Positions 20,621 to 32,147 of a stretch of DNA of 64,000 nt are shown here, piece after piece. The notes beneath the pieces were generated by a model. It worked only from the letters and a program-made list of their open reading frames with translations. It was not told the DNA's origin and did no database searches. The DNA lies in the NCBI GenBank assembly GCA_012934845.2, contig WNNJ02000319.1, forward strand, positions 1 through 64,000, read 5' to 3'. A program made the position numbers and the translations under genes. Numbering within the stretch: position 1 is the stretch's first letter; each line of letters opens with the position of its first letter. Origin of the DNA: Pomphorhynchus laevis. Its lineage: Eukaryota > Acanthocephala > Palaeacanthocephala > Echinorhynchida > Pomphorhynchidae.

Positions 20621-20946
20621 GATATTTTAATTTTTGCTGATAAATTTAAAATAGAACTGATAAATAGATAATGTATATTGTATTGTAATTAAAATTAGAG
20701 TTTTTATGAAATAATTATAAAGGATATCGACCTTAAAAAAAGTTTCACCTTAAAAAAAGTTTGAGATAAATAACATGCAAGCTTAAACACACAATCGTAC
20801 TCAAACTCTCTTAGTGGAGCAAATTTGTCAACTTTCTTCTATATTATCAAGTTTACCACTGCTGTTGCAAGTTCTACACATCTCAATTACAATCTAAAAA
20901 ACAATCGGATTTTCAAAATCAGGGATTGGGCAAATTTACATTACTA

Positions 20947-23527
20947 ATGCCCTGGGGTGTGCCTTCGGCTTCACTAAAGTGTTGATCATGCAATGGCGAA
21001 GCCGCCAAATGCAAGGGTTGTAGATGTGCGAGGACAAATAAACCTCGCACAAATTGCTCTGCTATAAACTGTATGCGGAAGTTCATTTCCTCGCATCAAC
21101 AAGATCACAACCATGTCAGAATTCCGATTAAGCATACGGAAATATATGGAGACAATAGAGACTCTTTACGAATCGAGCCATCCCCTAAAAAATCGGTGGA
21201 CAACATGAACGATGAAACTGAAATCCTTCAGTTTGAACGCGGGAGCGCAGATCTTCACAATAGGCTTTACAATGAAATTATTCACTGGTGACCCAACTTA
21301 TGTAAAATTCTCAACTGTAACAAGAGTAGAAAATTCATAACGCTACTGATCAGCCAGTATGAAAATTTTGTCAACCGTCCGGATGACAAACCTCTTACTT
21401 TACGAATCGCGACAGTCATGGGTCACCTTATTCTGCAACGAATTCCATCGAATCGTGTTAGTGAAATTCGCAACAGTTTAAAGCGTAGAATGTTTATGTG
21501 GATTGATGGTGATATACCTGAATAATACAAGGAATCGAAATACCCACAGAACCGAATAACATCAAGTTTACATCAAACCCAAAATAAAAATATTTTAGTA
21601 AAGAACTTCACAAAACTAGTTGTCTCCGGAAAACTCTCTGCTGCCAGACAGTTTTTATCGAGTCGTGGGTTCAAGGGCCAGCATCTTAGATTTAGATCAC
21701 AAGATTGAGAACGTTTCAGTTCTTCAAAAGTTAATTTCGCTACATCCTGCACCGGCAGAAGTGGTAGACCAACATGTCTTATCGAAACCAGTGACCGGGT
21801 ATCAGGAGCATCATGCAGTGAGATTTAGTAGTATGTGCGCCGAATATATTATATCTGCCGCCAAGAATACACGTGGGTCTGCTGGACCTTCTGGACTCGA
21901 TGCAGATAATTGGCGATCGATGCTAAGGTCGTTTGGAGACGAGTCAAAAAAATTAGCAGAAACCATATTAAACTTTGCTATCGCTATAGCAACTGAACAC
22001 ATTGATTCAGATAGTTTGAGGCCCTATACAGATTGTCGGTTAATTCCACTCGATATATGTCCTGGTGTACGGCCAATCGGGATTGGAGAGGTCATAAGGC
22101 GTAATGTCGGGAGAGCACTATTACGAATCATAAAACCGGACATGCTGATGGTAGCAAATTCAAAACAGCTATGTGCAGGACAACGATGTGGAACGGAGGC
22201 TGCCATCCACGCTGACAGAGACGCTTCCGGAGACTCTCAAGAAAACTGTGTCATAATGCTTGACGCCAGCAACGCCTTCAACCAAATCAACCGTAAGCTA
22301 ATGTTGAGGAACATCAAATTTGTATGTCCGGCACTTTTAACAATTCTAACTAGTACATACTCATCTCCGTCGATATTAACAGTACAATACAACGATATAC
22401 TTTCACAGGAATGAGTTACACAAGGTGACCCGTTCGCAATGGTCGCATTTGCAGCTGCGACTATTCCCTTCATAAATGAATTACAGTCAAAAGTTCCATC
22501 CGTAATGCACAAATGGTATGCAGATAACGCAGCCTGTGTTGGGTCTATAGAAGAAGTCTTTGAAACATTGCGTTTGATAAAGGAAATGGGTCCTAAGTAC
22601 GGTTTCCACATAAACGAAAGCAAATACGCGCTGCTCACTTGTGCAGCGCGTGTGTTGGGCAGCTATATTGGAACTGAAGAATTCAGAAAACAGAAAATCG
22701 AAAAGAGGGAAGCAGAATGGATTGATCAGATATCACTGCTGACAGAAGTAGCAAAGTGCGACAGCCAAGTTGCATATACGATGCTCACAAAATCGTTACA
22801 AAATCAATGGACATATTTACAACTCACCTGCGAGATTAACAGTGAGTGGCTAAATCCTTTATCAGAAATGATTTTCAAAAAGCTAGTACCGGAAATTATT
22901 GGAATACCAAACATTGACATGGAGTTACGTAGCATTATATGTCTTCCGCTAAGATTAAGAGGGATGGGTGTAAGCGACCCAAGCACTGAACCGAAAACTG
23001 AATTTGATCGCTCACAGTCGCCAATTATCAATGCAAATGGATCGATATCTAAAAAATGTATTGCAATCGAGATCCATAAATAAAAGAAAAAAATAATATG
23101 CAAAAATTACAAATCCTTAAGTAAGAGTATAAGTCCCACTTTACAAAACTCAATCAAACATGCATGCTTAAAGGGGGCGTCCTCCTGGCTAACCACCTGG
23201 CTCCCTCAAACGTAAAAGATATATCGAAAATGTATACGCGTACCATGAAAATCGCAAAAGAGCGAAATACGCAGAAAGAGTACGATACCTGGAGGGTGGA
23301 TTTTTCGCACCTGTCATTTTTGCGTCTTCGGGAGGGACAGGACCAGTAGGAAATTATATATTGCAGTCAATCGCCGAAAAAAAATGGATGAGAACGGGAA
23401 TGGATTACTCCGAATGTATCAGAAACGTCCGATGTCGAATGGCCATCACTCTAGCTAAAGCCATATCTAGGTCTTTGAGAATACCGAGAGCGAACTCGGG
23501 ATTTCAAATCATGGACATTGAACAATA
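20947..23527 (+). pseudogene. RLE LINE copy A (decayed)
   Basis: Begins ATG CCC TGG GGT: MPWGVPSASLKC, then TGA (20983-20985), then SCNGEAAKCKGCRC. A second in-frame TGA at 21289 replaces the Arg of the family's WRPNL or WKPNL. The RT lies at 21620-23083: RRNVGRALLRI, QLCAGQRCGTEA, DASNAFNQINRK (motif A), one TGA at 22412, TQGDPFAMVAFAAATIP (motif B), and WYADNAAC, where the second catalytic Asp is Asn. The Cys/His knuckle and the first part of the restriction-like endonuclease are deleted near 23085-23160; the end (GGFFAPVIFASSGGTG, CRMAITLAKAISR, QIMDIEQ) is readable at about 23290-23527. At least one frameshift lies before 21700. Plain LINE, inactive. Confidence 0.85.
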
Positions 23528-24330
23528 AATAAAAAATAAAATAAAATTTATATTGAGGCCCATTTGAGGGAACCCAAATTGTATTGTTGTTAGTGTAATA
23601 AAAAAAGGATATCGAATTAATCAATGTATTTGCCTGAATATGATGTAATTTAATCATCGCTAGATTTTTATCAAAATAAAATAAATTTTTATCATCACTA
23701 GATTTTTGAAATATACATATCAAATGAGCTAACTGAGTCTACGTATTTTATATTATTTATAAATTAAAAATAATACTAAATAACATTTAAATAAGAAAAG
23801 TTAAATCATTATATAAAAAAGTTCAATTTCACTCTTGCTTCAATAAACAAAAACGTACAAACTAATTCAGAATTTTTGACCGGGTTTTGATAACGTACAT
23901 TTACAATGAACTGTACTAGAAGTTTGATAATAACTCAAATATTCAAACTTGACTGAAAACTTAACTTTAACTTCAAATAAATTCAAGAATAAATACAATG
24001 TCAATCATAAGCAATCAGTAAGCAATTAATAACGGTCCTATGATGACTGAAATTACACGTGACATATTTAGATGTCATAACAGAATTATCAAAGGCATCA
24101 TTGGTTTGGCAAAACCTTGTGACAAAGTTTCAACATAAAATAAGCTTTAGCGAACGCTCAAGCAAAACAATTAAAGTTTGATACTCACTAGAGATAAAGC
24201 GGTAAAATAACTAATTAGCTAATTTATAACAAGCATTGAAGATTACAAGTAAAAATAATAAGTCAAAATGTACATAGCAAATTTGAATTTTGTAAAAATA
24301 ATATCTGAAAATTGATTTCGTGTCTAACTT
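23528..24330. other. LINE A 3' UTR and AT-rich spacer
   Basis: Holds the conserved LINE tail motif GAGGCCCATTTGAGGGAACC (23553-23572), a PLE1 terminal motif on the minus strand near 23720-23760 (AGCTAACTGAGTCTACGTA), and otherwise AT-rich DNA without genes. Confidence 0.55.
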
Positions 24331-25388
24331 TACCTGTTCTATTTCGATGAAAAGGACAAATAATCGAAAACTTGCAAATTGTAAAAGTTAAAATAAATAC
24401 TTGTATCTATAATTTACCAAAATGAAACAAGAAAAAAGGATGAATAAAATCGATCCTTTAGATTTTAGTTACAAATTAAGATTGTTTTATATTATAGGTT
24501 ATCAGAAGGAACTGTTATTTTATCAGTATTAATATTAATTGAGCCCCGCGTGGCCGAATGGTGGAAGCGTGTGCATTGCAAACTCTATGTACGGGGTTCA
24601 AACCTCGAGCATGCATTCTCAATTGACTTCCCTATAAGCACACGTCAAAGCTACAAGATCGTGTTGTCAAAAGACGTAGGGGCACCCAATGATGAAGCGG
24701 GACCACTTTTCATTAATATTAATTGAGAAAAATCAGCAGTCCTCATTCCAGTTCAAGTTTAGTTATTCTAATGAGGAATAAAGTCAAAGCCGTAAACCCT
24801 TTTAGCTTTGAAGATTTTCTTATTTTTAAAAATTCTTACAAATCCTCTTCTGGTAAATTATATTAATGTATCAATTATTTCTTTTAAATATGATAGTTCA
24901 TATTTGGCCATATTTTATATATTATAATTTATAATTTTTATATTATTTATTATTTTATTGTTTTATTTAACATTATGATTATAAATAATAAATAATTATT
25001 ATTTAAGATTTTATATATTTTAAATGTAAGCCATCACTAGGAATGATCCACGCTGCTGGCTGCATATGGAGAACCAATCAGTCATTTTTAATTAGATTTT
25101 AATTGCAAATTAAGATTGTTTTATATAATTTTATAAAAGAATTATAAATACTTGGGTAAAGTTGATTACCGTTTGAATGTTACGTGTCTTATAATTTAGT
25201 AGCTATATTTTACAAAATGAAGAATGCAACATGTGATGAACTTTTTGCTTCACTTTTGATAAGAAGAGGTATAGATCTATAATAAAATGTCGAAGTACCA
25301 TTTTGTTACCATTCTAATTAAAGTGGCATAATTGGTTGATTGCAATTACATTTGTCAATGGAAAGAGTACAGTTTGCAGGATCTATTG
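24331..25388 (+). repeat. 1.06-kb interspersed repeat carrying a SINE (copy 1)
   Basis: Nearly the same sequence is found at 60187-61252, starting near TTTACCTGTTC and ending near CAGTTTGCAGGATCTA. An inverted part copy is at 34337-34668. It is non-coding and includes the SINE described separately, then AAAGTCAAAGCCGTAAACCC and a TA-rich block ending with CCACGCTGCTGGCTGCATAT. Both full copies contain the SINE at the same position, so they spread, or were duplicated, after the SINE landed. Confidence 0.8.
24544..24711 (+). mobile_element. tRNA-derived SINE with 16-bp target-site duplication (copy 1)
   Basis: The head reads like a tRNA: an A box TGGCCGAATGG (24551-24561) and a B box GGTTCAAACCT (24595-24605), spaced as in RNA polymerase III promoters. 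The body continues to GACCACTTTTC. It is flanked by perfect repeats ATTAATATTAATTGAG at 24528-24543 and 24712-24727. The 3' end has no long poly-A. The flanking repeats and absence of a full cloverleaf argue for a SINE and not a functional tRNA gene. Confidence 0.82.
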
Positions 25389-25405
25389 AAATACCAACTA
25401 CGAAG

Positions 25406-25620
25406 TTGTGAGAAGGTATTAATGTTAGGTTTGCTATACTTCAAAGGGATGATTGTGATTAGCTAACTGATTCTACGCATTTTATATTGTTTAAAAATTA
25501 GAAATTAAACATAAAAGCTAATAATTATAAATAATAAATAATTGGTATATAAGATTTGATATAATTTTATTTCAAATCAATAGAGATAAATAAAAATATA
25601 ATCAAAATAGAGAATAAGAA
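25406..25620 (+). repeat. Short dispersed repeat next to PLE1-like end
   Basis: GTGAGAAGGTATTAATGTTAGG to the AT-rich block ending ATAGAGATAAATAAAAATA recurs at 62770-62935, and its second half recurs at 31960-32066. It contains a mutated PLE1 terminal motif (AGCTAACTGATTCTACGCA). Confidence 0.65.
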
Positions 25621-26080
25621 AATAATTTGAGAATCAAATTTCATCAGATTAAAATACGCCATTAGCTTGTATTTTGCCTCGCTGCTATGTTGGGTCGAGG
25701 AAAAGGGAACGAAATATGATAACAATGCATTTCTTTCTGATGACCTCTAATCCTTGTTCGAATATATTGTCTGAACAGCATTAAGCGACCTGCCACATGC
25801 TGGTTGACAGCCAATTGTAAGTGTAGTCTGTGTTACCTAAACTACGTGGCGACACTGAAAAAGCACTAAAAAATCGTGAGTTAGCAATAGTTGCATGTAC
25901 ACAGTCAGATTACGTAAATACTAATGATTTTAATTTTAGATTTTTTAACTGTAACAGTTTTTAATTGCTAGTTATTTTCATTTTCTTTATTATTTATTAA
26001 TGCTATTAATGCTGAAGGTTTCGTATGAGTCAGCTAAACTATGTGGCAACACTGAAAAATCAACGTTAAAAGTAAGGAAG
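25621..26080 (+). repeat. Diverged PLE1 tandem junction: 3' UTR joined to 5' leader
   Basis: An old 3' UTR (CCATTAGCTTGTATTTTGCC, GCTGCTATGTTGGGTCGAGG, CTGATGACCTCTAATCC) at 25640-25765 runs into an old 5' leader (CCTGCCACATGCTGGTTGAC, TAAACTACGTGGCGACACTG) at 25780-25870 and the first codons of the ORF (ACTAATGATTTTAATTTTAG). A second piece of leader end (AGCTAAACTATGTGGCAACA) follows at 26030-26075. It shows that the tandem habit is old in this family. Confidence 0.65.
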
Positions 26081-26149
26081 TAGCAGAAAAAATATATTTT
26101 TAATGAAAACAATTAACATATGTTATTAATATAAATAAATGTTATTATT

Positions 26150-26360
26150 ATCGCCGTAAGAGTAACTTTGCGCCGCTTATGTTCGAAATGTGTATGCATT
26201 AAGCTACGGCAACGTTTTGCAGATACTTTTTTTTCTCACCAGCTTGGAGTTGCTTCCCCACACGGTATGGAGCAAATCTTGCAACAGGTTAAACGGTTAG
26301 AAAATCTTCATCGGGAAGATAAAGACTGGGTTTGGGTAAAACTAAATAACATTATTTGAT
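26150..26360 (+). pseudogene. RLE LINE fragment (RT before motif A)
   Basis: One frame reads RVTLRRLCSKCVCIKLRQR, then FADTFFSHQLGVASPHGMEQ, then LQQVKRLENLHREDKDWVWVKLNN. This is the segment just before motif A of LINE RTs (TLRRL, QLGV..P.G.E). It stops where motif A should start. LINE B begins with a similar NWVWAKVDVSNAF, so the fragment may come from the B family. About 210 bp long. Confidence 0.65.
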
Positions 26361-26786
26361 AACATTATGTTATTAAATATATGTTATTAAGAAAAACTGA
26401 AAATAAGAAAGTTCTAAAAAATTTAATTTTAGATTTTTTAACTGTAAAAGAAAAAGTTGTTATATTTAAATAAAAAAAATTACAAAATTTTAAAAAAACT
26501 GAACAGATTTTATATGTGTTATGTTCAGTTTTATTGAGCACGTCTATAGTGCTCATGTAAACAGTTATATTTGTCTTTTAATAATTTTATTAGCTGTGCT
26601 TGTGTTTGAAAATTCAAAACATAAAAAAGTACCATTTAGCAACACAATAAGAACCGCATAAATGTAGAAAGAAACTTTTACATTTACAACTTTTTCTTCT
26701 AAATGTAAAAGAAAAAGTTGTTTAAATTTTAAAAAAGTTGATATAAATAATTTTAAGTCATTATTTAAAAATTATGACTTAAAAGT
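26361..26786. other. AT-rich spacer with PLE1 scraps
   Basis: Contains repeated TTTTTAACTGTAAAAGAAAAAG-like scraps of the PLE1 coding start and otherwise nothing recognisable. Confidence 0.45.
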
Positions 26787-26985
26787 TACATGTACTCAAC
26801 CATATTGGAAAAATACATAAGTACTAATGATTTCAATTTTAGATCTTTTAAATGTAACAGAAAAAATTGTACATGTGGATTGCAACATATATTTATTTTT
26901 TGCGAAAAACAGACAACACGCGTTTTCTACCATTTTCTTGATTTTATATTAATTTTATATAATATTGCAGCATTATATCTGTCAG
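26787..26985 (+). pseudogene. PLE1 N-terminal fragment
   Basis: MYSTILEKYISTNDFNFRSF and CNRKNCTCGLQH match the start of PLE1, with an internal deletion joining the cysteine cluster to the CTCGLQ part of the nuclease. It then ends in unrelated sequence and is followed by a PLE1 leader at 26990. Confidence 0.75.
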
Positions 26986-27353
26986 AAATACTGAAACTAT
27001 GTATTATTGGTTACGACTTTACTATTATTTTTTCTTATTTTCAAATAAGTTTGATGAATTATTAATTCTTAAAAAGGGAGAAGTTTGTATCCCAAGGTGT
27101 TTACACATTAAAATGTAAACTGCTTCACGTGATCACGTTTAAGAGACCAGGTAATGGCCAAAAGCTAGGTCGCGTAGCGCGTGGAGTGAAGGTTGTAGAT
27201 CTTTATAGATCTTGTTCCAGCCTGCAACCGCCTTAAGCAGGGCAGCCCCCTGTCAGATGCTGCTGGATGGCCCGTTGTAAGTTTAGTCTGAGTCAACTAA
27301 ACTAGGTGGCGACACCGAAAAAGCAACGTTAAAAATTATGACTTAAAAGTTAC
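26986..27353 (+). promoter_or_regulatory. PLE1 5' leader (third copy)
   Basis: Matches 2590-2962 almost base for base, including the stems GTTTACA/TGTAAAC, ACGTGATCACGT and GGTGGCGACACC. The first ~60 nt of the leader are missing. Confidence 0.75.
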
Positions 27354-29940
27354 ATGTACTCAACCATATTGGAAAAATACGTAAGTACTAATGATTTCAA
27401 TTTTAGATCTTTTAAATGTAACAGAAAAAATTGTATAGTTTGTGATATTATAAATAATAATTGTATTGTAAGTAATACGAGAAACAAATGTTTTTCATTA
27501 AATATTAGTAATAATTGTAACTGCAATACCGCAGGTGTAGCGTAACTAATACAATGTACATGTGGATTGCAATATATATGAAAAACATATCAAATGTTAA
27601 ATACTAGGTTTAGGCAACATATAATATACAGCATCATAGTCAAACTATATTTCATAACATATGAGATTAATAGGACATGATATTAAAAACTGTAAATTAT
27701 TTATTTTTGGACATAGAGTGTTCTAAAATTGCTGGCTATTATGTATTTTAGAACATAAAATATTCTAAAATTGCAGGGTGTCCGTGGACACCCTCGCAGC
27801 CAGCAATGTTAAAAATGCAGCCAGAGGAGCGGGCGAAGCAGCTTTATATGCCGAAGAGCGGAAACGACTGAAATATGACGACTTGACCATGTCCCAAATA
27901 TTTTGCGCTTTTGGAGTAGACTTATGGATCACTGGGATTTTCCGCTTTGGCTCTTGTTAAGGAGATAGGAAAAAATTGAGACAAGTTACCGGGGATTAAC
28001 GTGCTACTTCATACCTCTTTCAAAACATTAGCATCGCCATCGAACGTGGAAATGCTGTCAGCATTCTTGCGACGGATCCACGGGGCAAGAACATGGTAGG
28101 CAGGTGGTAGCAGCCAGTCTTGCTAAAAGAATGACATTTCTCTACGAAGAAGACAAACGTTATCCTGTATTTTTTAATTACTTTTTAAAGTAATCATAGA
28201 AACAAAAGTACTTATAATATTTTTAGAACATATTATCGAAGAAAACATATCAATATTAAATCAAAAACAATTAGAAAAAGAAGATTTTTGGATTAAAACG
28301 CTTAATTCCATGTACCCATTAGGATTGATTGACGTGGTACAAAGAATTGGCAGAATTAGTATAATACATAATAAACAACTATATTATAATAATCCGGTTA
28401 AACGCAAACCAAGAAGTCGTGGTGATAAAAGGAATAAGAAAAATAGAGTTAAAAATATTAAAAAAGATATGTATATAAATGAACAATTAGAAATATTAAA
28501 ACAACTTTTAAGAGATAATAAGCTAAAAGATCTTTATGTAAATATAAGAAGTTTTTCTAAAGATATCATATGTTCAATAAATCAAAAATTAATTAACGAC
28601 TATGATAGGCTAAGTTGTATAATAGACAGTTATTGTAATACAAAATACTATAATCGTACAATAAATGTTAATAATAACAATAGAAAATATACATTAACCA
28701 TAAACTTCATTAATAAATGTATAGATAACATAAATATAGCCGGACTTTTAAATAATTCTAAAAGTAAAGAAATAATAGGGTCAGATTTAAGTAAATATAT
28801 TCCTAAATTAAGGTATAAACTCCTACCAACACTAGGACGAAAAATTTGTAATTATAATAAAGAATTAAAATCAATATGTAACGAAAATATTAGAAACATA
28901 ATGGAAACATAATGCAATTGTAAATGTCTTAGTTTTGATAAAATAAATGAACATATATGTACCAATAATCTAGAATTAATTGAAAATTGAGAATTAAGAA
29001 AGCTGCTATCGAAAGGGTATAAATATAGATTAAATAATAACAAGGACAAAAATAAAATTTAAAATTCGTTATATAATAACTTAAATGATTACTTTAGTAA
29101 GCTGATTAATAGTGAAAGCTCGAATATATCTAAGATAAAAATTTGGAAAGATTATATATTTGATAAAATTAAAAATAAAATGAAAATAACAAACAATTAT
29201 AAAAGGAAAGATAAAATTAATAAAGATATGTATAAAGAACTTACTAAATTAAAGGATAACTATATAATAACAACGATTGATAAAGCAAGTAATAACTTTG
29301 TCTTTATATGCAAAAAGCTTTATTGTGATATACTGATAAAATAATGTAATTATAATGATTTAAATATAAACACAACACATGAATGTAGCGATTTAAATTT
29401 AGAAACAATTACTACAAGTCATTATACTATAATGGATAAAAAGGGTATAAAGGTTGAATCGGATAATAAAACTATACCTATAATATATTGGAATCCAAAA
29501 TTACATAAAAATCTAAACATAAACCGCTTTTGGTTTATATGAATAAAATACTTAAAGTAATTAAATCATACTTCAAAAAATATTGTAGGATAATCGAAAT
29601 TAATACTGGTATAAAGCACTATTTCAGTATTAGTTCTACAAAAGAATTTTTATTCCTTTACACAAAAGGAATAAATTTTCAAAATATAAATACATAAGAT
29701 TTTAGTACGCATTATACGAATCTAGATTTAGCAGATATTAAAAATGCAATAGAAAAATTAATTAATCTTATATTCGGAAAAATACATACATATGTTGTTA
29801 TAATAACTATATCGCATATCTAACAAAAAGTAAACCATCAAATAAATATAAATATATGGATAAAATTGAATTAATAGAATCCTTAAATATTTTGATAAAT
29901 CAAAATTATTTAAAATTTTTAAAATTAAAAATTATTCAAA
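27354..29940 (+). pseudogene. PLE1 copy, broken and interrupted by a LINE fragment
   Basis: Coding start at 27354 with the cysteine cluster; several stops and small deletions follow (for example TAA after AGVA near 27543). It is split at about 27720-28225 by an RLE LINE 3' end. The frame from about 28226 (nuclease end, then 28310-28912) is open up to a TAA after NIMET. Further pieces up to 29930 are more diverged (SESDNKT, HLNINRFWFI-like reading) than other copies and end before motif B. An internal deletion joins PKLHKN to the KPL part near 29515. Confidence 0.8.
27720..28225 (+). pseudogene. RLE LINE 3'-end fragment inserted in PLE1
   Basis: At 27778-27960 the reading SVDTLAASNVKNAARGAGEA, then ALYAEERKRLKYDDL resembles the end of the LINE restriction-like nuclease region (RKR.KY). 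After a frame break, QNISIAIERGNAVSILATDP at about 28015-28080 matches the usual C-terminal 'I..AI.RGNA.S.L'. The flanks on both sides carry TTTTAGAACAT(A), a likely target-site duplication within the PLE1 sequence. The insert is 5'-truncated. Confidence 0.55.
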
Positions 29941-29949
29941 TTAAATAAA

Positions 29950-31370
29950 AATTAAATCAGCTAACCGAGTCTACGTATTTAATATAATTATAAAATAAAC
30001 AAAACATAATAATGCTAAATCAAAATTTAATAATTAAATAATAAAATTAATAATTGTTTTTAGATTTTCTATATTTTTAATCAAGTTACAAAAATGAAAT
30101 TTAAAATAAACGTCATTTTTATGAATTGACTAATAAAAACCAGATGTTGTATCAGAATAAGAATTAGAGGTCATCAGGAGGAACTGCTATTCTATCAGGT
30201 TTCGGCCCCTAACTCCTCTACCCAACATAGCAGCGGGGCCAAATACATGCTAATTATGTATTTCCTCTGAAATAACTATCTAGTATCTTATTCTAATGCA
30301 AAGTATATTATTTATTATCCATCCATAAAAATTTGCCACTTAAGAGTTTAAATTTATTCTTTATATTATTGTGTTGATTTATATATTTTACTAATTTCTG
30401 ATTGATGTTATTTTTATAGTAACCTAGTTTAAAATATGTATCTATTAAATTATTTAAATGATTTTGAAGAAAGCCAATATCATTACATATTGATGCAATT
30501 CTTAAAATTTCATTACTTAATGTATTATATTTTATATTATATGGTATGCATGAATGCTCATGCAAAAATATGTTTCTTGTAAATTTAAATATGTCATCTT
30601 TACGATATAAATTAATAGTAGTTTTAGTTAATGTTAATTTAATGTTCATATCTAGATATACACCTTCTTTATCATTAATATTGGTTTTGTTAAGAATAAG
30701 GCTTTCTGGATAAATGTGCTCACTAATTGAATAAAAATTATTAGAATTAAATACACATATATCATCAATGTATCGAAACATATATTTCATATATTTATAT
30801 TGTTTAGATTTAGTTTTTACACAGTTATGAACAAATTCATATTCTATAAAGCTTAAAAACAAGTCAGCTATAATTGGGCTACTATTACCACCCATTGGAA
30901 CACCTTTTACTTGTCTAAATATAGATGTCCCTACTTTTAAATAATTTTGATTTATCAAAATTTTTAAGGATTCTATTAATTCAATTTTATCCATATATTT
31001 ATATTTATTTGATGGTTTAATTTTTGTTAGATAGGCGTTATAATTATTATAACATATATATGTATATCTTTTTCCGAATATAAGATTAATTAATTTTACT
31101 AACGCTTCTTTAATATCTACTAAACCTAGATTTGTATAAAGAGTACTAAAATCGTATGTATTTATATTTTGAAAATTTATTCCTTTTGTCTGTTCTAAAA
31201 ATTCTTTTGTAGAATTAATACTGAAATAGTGTTTTATACCAGTATTAATTTCGATTACCTTGCAATATTTTTTAAAGTGTGCTTTAATTACTTTAAGTAT
31301 TTTATTTATATAGACAGAAAGTGGTTTTAATGTACATTTAAACGCACTACATATAAACCTAGGTTTTATT
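29950..31370 (-). pseudogene. PLE1 3' half on minus strand
   Basis: The 3' UTR (30307-29950, ending with AATCAGCTAACCGAGTCTAC) and the RT C-terminal half (31370-30308). 30994-30308 is open and encodes GVPMGGNSSP, YIDDICVF and the native end FLWMDNK; upstream reading includes YDFSTLYTN. It is truncated at KPRF. It faces the plus-strand copy ending at 29940, giving a tail-to-tail arrangement. The 3' UTR stems are kept. Confidence 0.85.
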
Positions 31371-31560
31371 TATGAATTTCTAAAATTCAAAATTATTCAA
31401 AATTATCTATGTTTTGACAAATAAAATGTGAATAAAATTATGAATTTCTAAAATTCAAAATTATTCAAAATTATCTATATTTAGACAAATAAAAGGTGTT
31501 CCAATGAGAGGTAATAGTAGCCTAATTATAGCTAATTTATTATAGGTCACCCTACTGATA
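31371..31560. repeat. 69-bp tandem duplication plus PLE1 motif B scrap
   Basis: TATGAATTTCTAAAATTCAA starts a unit at 31371 and again at 31440. After the second unit a short plus-strand PLE1 piece (AAAAGGTGTTCCAATGAGAG) follows, with a gap relative to other copies. Confidence 0.6.
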
Positions 31561-31850
31561 TACATTGATTTAATATAGTATATTATACTTTTGATATTAG
31601 AAGAAATATTTCCTCTGAAATATTCAGAGGAAATACGTCATTAGTACGCATCTGGACTCGTTGCTATGGGCTGAGTAATAGAAAACCGAAACGTTATAGC
31701 ATAGCAGTAGCTTTTGATTACAAATAATCCTTATTCTGATGAATCACCTCTTATGTATTAGTAATTCATAAAAATTGTCTTTTATTTTAAATTTCAATTT
31801 TTTTATTTTAACTTGATGTAAATTATATAAAATCTTATATCGTTCAGAAT
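31561..31850 (+). repeat. Diverged PLE1 3' UTR
   Basis: GGAAATACGTCATTAGTACG, GTTGCTATG and CATAGCAG (stem kept, one G-T pair), CGAAACGTTATAG. The GGCCCC/GGGGCC stem is lost. TAGTAATTCATAAAAATTGTC marks the rest of the UTR. Confidence 0.6.
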
Positions 31851-32147
31851 TACATTCGGGACAAATTTAATCTTTATATGGCGAATCATCCGCAAGAAAT
31901 AATATACAAATTGTTTTTTAACCAATTTGTCGGCTGTCCAAGCAGCCCTCTTCAAAGGATCTGAGCTAATAATTATAAATAATAAATAATTGGTATATAA
32001 GATTTGATATAATTTATTTCAAATCAATAGAGATAAATAAAAATAGAATCAAAATAGCAAATAAGATATATTATTATATAAGTATAGGTAGTACACAAGT
32101 TATACGAGCAACAAAGCAGTGTACAAAACTCGGGAACCCGGGATCGT
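31851..32147. repeat. End of another PLE plus a dispersed repeat
   Basis: 31880-31960 on the minus strand reads GAAGAGGGCTGCTTGGACAG, CCGACAAATTGG: a hairpin of the kind seen at PLE 3' ends (GGGCTGC/ GGCAGCC-like). It probably belongs to the PLE nuclease fragment on the same strand at 32148-32720. 31960-32066 repeats the block described at 25406-25620. Confidence 0.5.

Noticed and set aside
24541-24625. tRNA gene
   Set aside because: A and B boxes are present, but acceptor and other stems are not complete and the unit is flanked by 16-bp target duplications; called a SINE. The same holds for 60408-60492.
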